Positions 1 through 5,580 of a stretch of 8,744 bases of DNA are shown piece by piece. The notes below the pieces were generated by a model. That model was not told where the DNA came from and ran no database searches. It saw nothing but the letters and a program-made list of their open reading frames with translations. The stretch is taken from contig JAAERC010001252.1 in the NCBI GenBank assembly GCA_024230695.1, forward strand, positions 1 through 8,744. The letters are read 5' to 3'. The stretch's first letter is position 1; every line of letters begins with the position of its first letter. A program made the translations under genes and the position numbers. The DNA comes from Candidatus Zixiibacteriota bacterium (GTDB lineage Bacteria; Zixibacteria; MSB-5A5; GN15; PGXB01).

Positions 1-795
1 AGCAACAACAGTGGCACCATCAAAATTCGAACCAGATGAAAGTGCATCTTCTGCTCCCTGCAGTAACTGTCTTAGGGTATCAATTGAATCAAAAACAACA
101 TCTGCAATTGATCCTTCAACACTAACGGTTCCTTTCCGGCCCAGGTCCAGAAGAGTTTCGCACTCATGAGCTACAACCATAATAGGTTTGAGATCCAAAA
201 AACCAGCCGCTCCTTTGATAGTATGAAAACTTCTAAAAATGGCATTGATCTTATCATCCTTATCATCACCTGTTTCCAGATCCATAAGCATCTGTTCGGC
301 GGTAGTGCAATGCTCCCGAGCTTCATTGATAAAATCGGCAGTCAGGTCAGCATCGGCGTCAGCGAGATCGATAATATACGACTCGTTGTCATTTGTATCA
401 TCATTGTCATCAGAAGCTTGTGAATTATCAGGTGTTTCTTCTGATGAATCAACCTGAATGGTTTCTTCTCTATTTGCTTTGTCTATCCCTAGTCCCGCCG
501 GGAATTTCACTTCCGATTCATCTCTTTTATCTCGAATTAATAATTGTAACGATGTGACAGATTCACTGATGATCTCTTTTGCTTTTTCCTTATCATCAAC
601 GGTACTTAAGACAATATTTTCAACTAAATCAGCACAGGCATTAATTGCCTTAGATATCATTAATGAGCTATCACCCATACTTTTATTTAATTTGATGAAC
701 TCTTCATGAATACTGGCTAACCCCGGCAAATCATCGGTCTCCACCATTATTAATTCAGCGGCAATCTTTTCAATTATCTTCTCTGACTTAGCCAT
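1..795 (-). CDS. CheA-like chemotaxis histidine kinase, N-terminal part with HPt domain (3' end outside window)
   Basis: The reading frame is open from an ATG at 793-795 (minus strand) to the window edge, giving 265 codons without a stop. Residues about 150-255 form a histidine phosphotransfer (HPt) domain with the signature FRSFHTIKGAAGFL, where His191 is the expected phosphoacceptor; a typical second HPt helix (VVAHECETLLDLGRKG) follows. In CheA and its relatives this domain takes phosphate from the kinase core and passes it to response regulators. The kinase, dimerisation and CheW-like domains would lie beyond base 1 and are not seen. Unusually, the HPt domain is not at the N-terminus: about 90 helical residues and an Asp/Ser-rich linker (about 115-150) precede it. 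No signal peptide or membrane segment is present, so it should be cytosolic. Shine-Dalgarno complementarity is weak; an in-frame GTG three codons upstream (802-804) is an alternative start. The family call is firm; CheA versus another HPt-containing hybrid kinase is not settled. Confidence 0.85.
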   Translation of the reverse strand, partial: MAKSEKIIEKIAAELIMVETDDLPGLASIHEEFIKLNKSMGDSSLMISKAINACADLVENIVLSTVDDKEKAKEIISESVTSLQLLIRDKRDESEVKFPAGLGIDKANREETIQVDSSEETPDNSQASDDNDDTNDNESYIIDLADADADLTADFINEAREHCTTAEQMLMDLETGDDKDDKINAIFRSFHTIKGAAGFLDLKPIMVVAHECETLLDLGRKGTVSVEGSIADVVFDSIDTLRQLLQGAEDALSSGSNFDGATVVA

Positions 796-855
796 TAATA
801 CCACTTTTCTCTTCAAATAATTTTTTATATACTTTTTCGCCCTTTTCTCATTAAT

Positions 856-884
856 GGAATATCCAACTCAATCACCAAAGTCAA
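856..884 (-). promoter_or_regulatory. candidate sigma70-type promoter for the CheA-like gene
   Basis: On the minus strand TTGACT (879-884) lies 17 bases upstream of TATTCC (856-861). The -35 box matches consensus at five of six positions, the -10 box at only three. It would place the transcript start about 50 bases before the ATG at 795. It is chosen by pattern and position only. Confidence 0.3.
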
Positions 885-1084
885 AACGGAGTGATATTTC
901 CCAATTAATTATTGGATGTTCCACTTGGTTTTAAGTCGTCTTATTGGCCTGTTGCTTTAGGTATCTGTATAAAGGAAAAATAAATTGTATAAAATATTCA
1001 CAGCTTATAAATGTTTAATTTCCATTGCGAATACAATAAACAATTGAACTAAGTAAGTACTAACTACAATAGATGAATAAATTA

Positions 1085-1097
1085 TGAAACTGTTTCA
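1085..1097. promoter_or_regulatory. perfect 6-bp palindrome, possible operator
   Basis: TGAAAC and GTTTCA flank a single central T, a perfect inverted repeat with 6-bp arms. The right half-site GTTTCA recurs at 1136-1141, and both copies sit in a similar context (ATTATGAAAC at 1081, ATTATGTTTC at 1131, 50 bp apart). The position upstream of the plus-strand gene would suit a regulator, but sites of this size arise by chance in AT-rich DNA. Confidence 0.25.
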
Positions 1098-1122
1098 GAA
1101 TGGAACCGCTTATTGATTCAAA

Positions 1123-1152
1123 TTGGTTTAATTATGTTTCATATTCTATCAT
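1123..1152 (+). promoter_or_regulatory. weak candidate promoter for the gene at 1194
   Basis: TTGGTT (1123-1128) and TATCAT (1147-1152) are 18 bases apart. The -10 box is one base from TATAAT; the -35 box matches only its TTG. The start codon is 42 bases downstream. A second choice, TTGAAC (1044-1049) with TACAAT (1065-1070), has better boxes but a spacer of only 15. Confidence 0.25.
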
Positions 1153-1193
1153 ATTTCCTTATCTTAATATTTTAAATATATAGGCGAATCATA

Positions 1194-1988
1194 ATGGATA
1201 AAAAAAGCAAAGAAGATTTAGACAAATGCCTGCAGAAATTTGCTGTCAAGGGTCAGGGAAAATTGGTGGGTCAACTCAGACAGATGCTTGGCTCTGAGCA
1301 GAATAAAACTCTCACTGAAAAACAGGGTATTAAAAAAACCTCATCCAAAGTCAATATTGGCAATAAACAATTATATGTTTTAATGGATTCACTAAGGAAT
1401 GAGATTAAAAGGCAAAATCAATTTGAAAAGAAATCGGCAAATATCTATTTTGAAATTCTTTGTAAGCCTGTAATTAAATCAGCTAATATTGATCCGGTAA
1501 ATTTAAAAAAAGCTCAGCAAATAATCTCAGATTGTTTCGCCTGCAAATCCAAATTCTCGCTTTTTAAACCTGAAGCCGGGATACTCTACATTAGAAATAT
1601 AACTCCCGAATCATCAAAAAATTATCCAAACATTTTTGACCCAAAGGTGCAGGCAATTGTTATTGCAGACATATTGAAAATTATTGCCCGCTTCTATCAG
1701 ACAATCAAACTTGGCTTCCGAGATAAAATTGATATTGTATTCAGATATAGTGATGCTGTCGATCTTGTTGTTGGCAGTATCAGCCCTGAAACATTTTTGC
1801 CATCGGTTAAATATAAAGAAGAAAACCTGACTCATGATTTTATTTGTGAATTGCATACACTTTTGGGACAAACCGCTGATATAACAGCTGAGATAATAAT
1901 TGAGTTATTAAAACAACTACGTTATCAGGGGATAGTGAATAAGAATTTCTTTTTTCATGCTATTTCAAAACATCTGGCCAGGAAATAG
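1194..1988 (+). CDS. uncharacterised cytosolic protein, 264 aa
   Basis: I do not recognise the family. The protein has no signal peptide or membrane segment. The first 80 residues are Lys/Gln-rich and probably helical (DLDKCLQKFAVKGQGKLVGQLRQML). A CxxC pair (Cys114-Phe-Ala-Cys117) stands alone, without a second pair to complete a zinc site. Residues about 150-195 look like a mixed hydrophobic core (VQAIVIADILKIIARF; IDIVFRYSDAVDLVV), and the C-terminus (about 225-264) is helical and ends in basic residues. The frame is long, uninterrupted and similar in base use to its neighbours, so it is very likely a real gene. The ribosome binding site is weak (AGGCGA, 8 bases before the ATG). It is divergent from the CheA-like gene, which permits but does not show a link to signalling. 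The next plus-strand gene starts 94 bases later behind its own promoter candidate. Confidence 0.75.
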   Translation: MDKKSKEDLDKCLQKFAVKGQGKLVGQLRQMLGSEQNKTLTEKQGIKKTSSKVNIGNKQLYVLMDSLRNEIKRQNQFEKKSANIYFEILCKPVIKSANIDPVNLKKAQQIISDCFACKSKFSLFKPEAGILYIRNITPESSKNYPNIFDPKVQAIVIADILKIIARFYQTIKLGFRDKIDIVFRYSDAVDLVVGSISPETFLPSVKYKEENLTHDFICELHTLLGQTADITAEIIIELLKQLRYQGIVNKNFFFHAISKHLARK

Positions 1989-2042
1989 AATTCGGGAATC
2001 AAAATCAAATTTAATTAAGTTTTAATACCAGTATTGATTTAT

Positions 2043-2081
2043 TATAATAGTTGAGTCATGTCATCACAAAATAGGAGGGTG
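2043..2081 (+). promoter_or_regulatory. -10 box and strong ribosome binding site for the exported HEFYGH protein
   Basis: A perfect TATAAT lies at 2043-2048; the best -35 at 17-base spacing is poor (TTTTAA, 2020-2025). The ribosome binding sequence AGGAGGGTGA runs up to the ATG at 2083, with AGGAGG four bases before it. It fits the 16S anti-Shine-Dalgarno well and fixes the start codon. Confidence 0.45.
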
Positions 2082-2082
2082 A

Positions 2083-3375
2083 ATGAACATATTAAAATTA
2101 ATCATAGCAGTTTCAATTCTTGTGACATCCGGTTTTGCCAGTGAATCCGACAGTCTGAAAATAAACAATGGAAAAAATAATCAGCCTTCACTTCGAACAT
2201 ATACAACCCTTACTTTCAGCCCCGGATTAAATATGACAAGTGGAGCCGAAAGTATCATCGGGTTAAATCATGGAATTGGTGTTGCATCTGATAAATTTAT
2301 TAGAAGTAAATGGTTTAGTGAAAAAACTGTTTTGGCTAAAGCAGGAGGAATATCCTTCCGTTTGGCCAAATATATATTATACGATGTACCAATAGCCCAT
2401 TTTTCAACGGTAGTTGCTCATGAGTTTTATGGACATGGTGCCCGCTATCGTGAGTTTGACATTACAAATATAGATTATGGATTCGATGCCCCTCCACCGT
2501 ACGGCGACGGCGGTGGTCATGCAACAGCCAGAATTCAATTGAATACAATAACCTATGACGAATTAAACTCTATAATCACGAGTGGCTTTGAGGTTCAATC
2601 GGTCATAAATCGCAAACTTAATCTCCGCTATATGGCGAAAGATGAGATTCTATTTCATGAGGCGAATCTCTATTTTGCATCATTTCGAATTGCAATAGAT
2701 TATGTTCAGGAAACCACCAGCGATACCGCCGATAACAATGATGCGGCCGTGTATATTAGATGGTTGAATAAAAATGTTGGTATAACCAACCCCGATGATT
2801 ATAAGATGGACATCGATTACTTGAAGGCGCATTACTATGCTAACCTGGCCAATCCGTTTCTTCTATATTCAGTTTTTAATGTGTATAAGACCTATCTCTG
2901 GGGAGGCAACAATACTACCGGTGTTCCGATGATACAAACAAAAAACTTTGATTATTTACCGTCCTTACGGGTATCCTTTACACCTTTTGGTCTGGAATAT
3001 CATCTGGAAAATTATTTCAGATTCAAGGGCAAAATAGCCCTGGTTGATCTGCGGTTAGGCAACCAGAAGTTTTTTAAATCATGGGGTGGACTCGGAATTT
3101 TGGTACAAAACTTTTACGAAAAAGGGCATTATGCGCTTGATGTCGATCTAAATATCTGGAAACAACCGGGAATGGATATCGGACGGGAATATGCGACTTT
3201 TAAAGGATATGGTGTTGGTGCATCTTTTTCTATCAGGGGACATTATGATTTTGATGATACACCACATCCGGTTTCTATATTTCTTGAACTGGGGTATAAA
3301 TCGGCCGGTTTTATTGAAGGGTATGATCTGGATGCTTCACCAATAATACTGTTTGGATTTGGATATAAGAATTAA
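2083..3375 (+). CDS. exported protein with HEFYGH motif and beta-barrel-like C-terminal half, 430 aa
   Basis: A clear signal peptide opens the protein (MNILKLIIAVSILVTSGFA, cleavage near residue 19-20), so it leaves the cytoplasm. Residues 102-121 form a probable helix ending in HEFYGHGAR, with His113, Glu114 and His118. This resembles the zincin site HExxH but has one extra residue between the Glu and the second His. A later helix, FHEANLYFASFR (His192, Glu193), could supply another metal ligand; this is inference. A glycine/proline loop with another His (PPPYGDGGGHATAR, His146) sits between. From about residue 290 the sequence alternates polar and hydrophobic residues in strand-sized blocks with many Tyr, Phe and Gly, and ends in ILFGFGYKN, as in outer-membrane beta-barrel proteins, although the final residue is Asn rather than Phe or Trp. 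It could be an outer-membrane protein with a periplasmic metal site or a degenerate metalloprotease. I cannot name the family. Confidence 0.8.
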   Translation: MNILKLIIAVSILVTSGFASESDSLKINNGKNNQPSLRTYTTLTFSPGLNMTSGAESIIGLNHGIGVASDKFIRSKWFSEKTVLAKAGGISFRLAKYILYDVPIAHFSTVVAHEFYGHGARYREFDITNIDYGFDAPPPYGDGGGHATARIQLNTITYDELNSIITSGFEVQSVINRKLNLRYMAKDEILFHEANLYFASFRIAIDYVQETTSDTADNNDAAVYIRWLNKNVGITNPDDYKMDIDYLKAHYYANLANPFLLYSVFNVYKTYLWGGNNTTGVPMIQTKNFDYLPSLRVSFTPFGLEYHLENYFRFKGKIALVDLRLGNQKFFKSWGGLGILVQNFYEKGHYALDVDLNIWKQPGMDIGREYATFKGYGVGASFSIRGHYDFDDTPHPVSIFLELGYKSAGFIEGYDLDASPIILFGFGYKN

Positions 3376-3384
3376 TCTGCAGGC

Positions 3385-3423
3385 AAATAAATAAAAACCC
3401 GGTCAATCTGAGAATTAACCGGG
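3385..3423 (-). terminator. intrinsic terminator for the minus-strand surface-protein unit
   Basis: On the minus strand a 6-bp GC stem (CCCGGT 3418-3423 with ACCGGG 3398-3403, plus three further pairs after a mismatch) is followed at once by TTTTTATTTATTT (3397-3385). This is a good rho-independent terminator for the gene ending at 3548. Read on the plus strand the same stem lacks a T tract, so it would not serve the gene ending at 3375 in the same way. Confidence 0.65.
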
Positions 3424-3438
3424 CACAATGCTAACGTG

Positions 3439-3462
3439 CCGTCAGGAAAGGGTTCCTGACGG
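3439..3462. repeat. perfect 10-bp hairpin in convergent intergenic region
   Basis: CCGTCAGGAA (3439-3448) and TTCCTGACGG (3453-3462) pair perfectly around a 4-base AGGG loop. No T tract follows on either strand, so it is not a standard terminator. It may stabilise mRNA 3' ends or be a copy of a dispersed intergenic repeat. Confidence 0.6.
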
Positions 3463-3471
3463 AAATAAAAT

Positions 3472-3533
3472 GGCAGGTGTCGAGGACACTGCCCTACAAA
3501 TATTCTTGTGGGCGACAGATGTCCTCGTCTACC
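3472..3533. repeat. imperfect palindromic intergenic element of about 62 bp
   Basis: The left arm (3472-3499) and the reverse complement of the right arm (3506-3533) share GG.AG, CGAGGACA, CTG, CCC and ACAA in the same order with small indels, around a 6-base loop. The left arm also folds on itself: GGCAGGTGTC with GACACTGCC, one bulge, 3-base loop GAG. The element ends 14 bases from the stop codon of the S74 gene. Its shape suggests a dispersed palindromic repeat, but no second copy lies in this window. Confidence 0.5.
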
Positions 3534-3547
3534 ACCAGAAAAACAAT

Positions 3548-5503
3548 TTACTTCAAACCTTTTTCAATTATTTCCAATCGACTTTTTAACGATTCGTTTT
3601 CCGCTTTGAGTTCTTTTATTGCTTCGATCAAAACGGCCGTTAATTTGGTATATGCCACCATTCGATTACCATCGGCATCATGGTGAACTAACTCTGGCAG
3701 GACCGCTTCAACTTCATGTGCCAAAAGACCTATCTGGCGCCTGTCTGTTAACCTTAGTTTGCTGTCAGCATCCTGTCGCCAGTCATAGCTAACTCCATTT
3801 AATGCTTCAATTGTTTCCAGTGCATTATCTATTGGTTGAATATTTGATTTTAATTTGGTGTCAGTTAACGTGACCAAATCCCCGGTCAGACCAATATTGC
3901 CGATAACACATAACGCCTCGGTCAGGCTATTTGTGCCGATCCCCACTTTGGCGCCATCGGGGCCTGCAAACATTGTGATAACCGGAGGGTCACCCGCTGA
4001 GGATTCGGCAACCAGTGTCAATTGACTGGTAACAGATGTGACTTCCATTGATCCAATGGGATAATTGGCATCGTCTTTATGTCCGACCTGCATCAATCCG
4101 CCCGATAATTCAACGCTGGCATCCTCGGTATCATAAACGGCGATGCGGCCACCGCCAGGGCCTCTGGTTCCAGCAAGAGTTTCTATTTCAAAACCAATCA
4201 ATCCGGGTGGTTCCGGCTGGGGATTAAATCCATAGATACCAATTCCATCTGATGGCCCATTATTCCCCATAGACAATAATTCTCTGCTTCCATCGCCAGC
4301 GGCGGGTGATAAATCAAAAATTTTAAACTGCGCCCCATGCATCTGATTAGTCGTCATTTCCATCAGCGGCTCATCCAGATATTCAGACAATGGATTATTC
4401 AATCGAAAATAATTTTCCGAAGCAGGACCATCAAAGTCCATACCAATTTCCAAAGCCGGAATACCGGGTGGTTCCGGCTGGGGATTAAAACCATAAATAC
4501 CCCATCCGTTCTCACTTCGAGTGGTAGGTGGTGAACAATTGATGGTCAATAATTCACGGCCGTCTATATTTTCCGGATCAAAAAACTTTATTGAGCCACC
4601 GGTGTTGGTGTGGCTGTTCAATTCAAGCAATTTGTATTCCATTTCATCAGGACCGCCCATTAATCTAACAAATCCGGTATCAGTTGTTGAACCACCCATC
4701 ATAACTCGTGTTAATGTCGGCGGATAACTGGAATGAACTTCTAAAAACGCTCCCTTATCAGCAGATGCACCTATCTGCACGACTCCTTCATCAGCTTCAA
4801 CATCAGGATAGTACAGATCAATTTTATTTTCGTTGTTGGCTTTTAATTTAATCGACGGTCTGTTATCATCCGGCGGAGGTGAAAAAACAATAAGTTCATT
4901 TAATTCACCATCGGCAACGAGCTCAAAAGCCGGGCCGAGAGGATCGCATGGTTCTGGCGGGACACAGGGTTCCGGCGGGTGTAATTGTAATTTAGTATTG
5001 ACTTCATCTGCAGAGAGAACGATTGCCGGGTATGTACTGCATGGATCGGGTGGAACACAGGGATCAGGTGGATGCAGTTCCATTATTCCCGGTTCGGTCA
5101 CCAAATCACCCTGCACTTTATCAGCTCTGGCGGCCCCGGGAACCGAGGTCAACAGCGTTCGAGGTAAAATCTCCTCGCGGGTGGTTCCGACATTGATACC
5201 GAGATACAGCTCCGGATTAGAAAAGACTGCACTCTCCAACATTGCCTGCGAACCAAGGATGACGTTAAACATGCCATTGGTCACCACTACCGACGAATGT
5301 GTTTCAGTCCAATACGATACACCGCCATTGTCATAGATAGTAAAAGTCATCTGGATATCTTGCGTGACCGGCGTACCGTCACTGCCTGATAGATGCCCTT
5401 GGTAATTGATCAAAAGTGAATCGACGGCACTTGCTGTTGAGACCAGTAGTAACACTACTACCAAACAAATCAGAAGTGCTTTTGAATACTTAATTCCCCG
5501 CAT
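3548..5503 (-). CDS. secreted 'INYQG' repeat protein with C-terminal S74 intramolecular chaperone domain
   Basis: I place the start at 5501-5503 (651 aa): GGGAG at 5511-5515 is six bases upstream of it, but directly abuts the other candidate ATG (5507-5509). A 26-residue signal peptide ends in STASA. Residues 28-130 form an N-terminal domain (LINYQG, then WTETHSSVVVTNGMFNVILGS) paralogous to that of the upstream neighbour. Two Pro/Cys modules (LHPPDPCVPPDPC at 143, LHPPEPCVPPEPC at 174) follow, then beta-rich repeats with GIYGFNPQPEPPG at 335 and 422. VGIGT near 520 leads into a C-terminal S74 (endosialidase/tail-spike-type) domain at about 547-630, with KSNIQPIDNALETIEALNGVSYDW, IGLLAHEVEAVLPELV and VAYTKLTAVLIEAIKEL, and a final coiled coil. 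S74 domains trimerise fibre-like proteins and usually cleave themselves off. The catalytic Ser is replaced by Thr547 (TDTKLK), so cleavage is uncertain. It is probably a trimeric surface or extracellular fibre. Confidence 0.88.
   Translation of the reverse strand: MRGIKYSKALLICLVVVLLLVSTASAVDSLLINYQGHLSGSDGTPVTQDIQMTFTIYDNGGVSYWTETHSSVVVTNGMFNVILGSQAMLESAVFSNPELYLGINVGTTREEILPRTLLTSVPGAARADKVQGDLVTEPGIMELHPPDPCVPPDPCSTYPAIVLSADEVNTKLQLHPPEPCVPPEPCDPLGPAFELVADGELNELIVFSPPPDDNRPSIKLKANNENKIDLYYPDVEADEGVVQIGASADKGAFLEVHSSYPPTLTRVMMGGSTTDTGFVRLMGGPDEMEYKLLELNSHTNTGGSIKFFDPENIDGRELLTINCSPPTTRSENGWGIYGFNPQPEPPGIPALEIGMDFDGPASENYFRLNNPLSEYLDEPLMEMTTNQMHGAQFKIFDLSPAAGDGSRELLSMGNNGPSDGIGIYGFNPQPEPPGLIGFEIETLAGTRGPGGGRIAVYDTEDASVELSGGLMQVGHKDDANYPIGSMEVTSVTSQLTLVAESSAGDPPVITMFAGPDGAKVGIGTNSLTEALCVIGNIGLTGDLVTLTDTKLKSNIQPIDNALETIEALNGVSYDWRQDADSKLRLTDRRQIGLLAHEVEAVLPELVHHDADGNRMVAYTKLTAVLIEAIKELKAENESLKSRLEIIEKGLK
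4203..4240 (-). repeat. 38-bp direct repeat, copy 1 (encodes IYGFNPQPEPPG)
   Basis: Bases 4203-4240 and 4464-4501 match at 36 of 38 positions, with the first 26 identical, while the flanking DNA has diverged much further. The copies encode the GIYGFNPQPEPPG motif of the S74 protein, within a larger protein repeat of about 87 residues. Confidence 0.8.
4464..4501 (-). repeat. 38-bp direct repeat, copy 2 (encodes IYGFNPQPEPPG)
   Basis: This is the partner of 4203-4240, in the same orientation and reading frame, 261 bp (87 codons) away. The surrounding protein repeats more loosely: K-x-FD, GRELL, GIYGFNPQPEPPG and EI recur in the same order. Confidence 0.8.
4946..5082 (-). repeat. two Pro/Cys modules (HPPxPCVPPxPC), 93 bp apart
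   Basis: Bases from 4946 and from 5039 encode LHPPEPCVPPEPC and LHPPDPCVPPDPC. The copies share GCATGG, ACACAGGG and GG-rich blocks, and differ mainly at third positions and at Asp/Glu changes. The protein module is 31 residues and continues with PA-x-x-L-x-AD-E/G and an Asn-containing segment. The fixed Cys pairs could form disulfides in the exported protein. Confidence 0.7.
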
Positions 5504-5528
5504 AGTCATCTCCCAACTATTAATGTTT

Positions 5529-5534
5529 ATTATA
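5529..5534 (-). promoter_or_regulatory. candidate -10 box before the S74 gene
   Basis: A perfect TATAAT on the minus strand lies 26 bases upstream of the chosen start, in the 77-bp gap after the preceding gene. The -35 at 17-base spacing is poor (TTTAAG). It may give the last gene of the trio extra transcription. Confidence 0.35.
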
Positions 5535-5580
5535 TTTTCTTATATCAATTTCTTAAAATCTTAATCAGACGGACTCCGAT

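Larger units (their letters stand above)
796..1193. other. divergent intergenic region, about 400 bp, no gene seen
   Basis: This AT-rich spacer separates the CheA-like gene (minus) from the unknown gene at 1194 (plus). It holds weak promoter candidates on both strands, a short inverted repeat CCAAT-N5-ATTGG at 901-915, and the palindrome TGAAAC-T-GTTTCA at 1085-1097. I find no convincing RNA gene, no sigma54 promoter (GG-N10-GC spacing), and no small gene with a ribosome binding site. Confidence 0.6.

Noticed and set aside
166..709. Plus-strand open frames of 72-85 codons near the left edge
   Set aside because: They are antisense to the CheA-like gene, whose HPt motif is unmistakable.
854..934. 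26-codon open frame in the divergent intergenic region
   Set aside because: It has no ribosome binding site or recognisable sequence, and overlaps the candidate promoter of the CheA-like gene.
938..960. TTGGCCTGTTGC resembling a sigma54 promoter
   Set aside because: Only six bases separate GG from GC; sigma54 sites need ten.
2419..2436. Canonical HExxH zinc protease motif
   Set aside because: The motif has three residues, not two, between Glu and the second His, so a standard zincin call would be wrong.
4833..5336. 167-codon open frame on the plus strand
   Set aside because: It is antisense to the S74 gene; its Gly/Ser repeats mirror the Pro/Cys modules on the other strand. It has no ribosome binding site or family resemblance.
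5504..5509. Upstream ATG (5507-5509) as start of the S74 protein
   Set aside because: GGGAG directly abuts this ATG, leaving no spacing, while the ATG two codons later is six bases away. The difference is only two residues.
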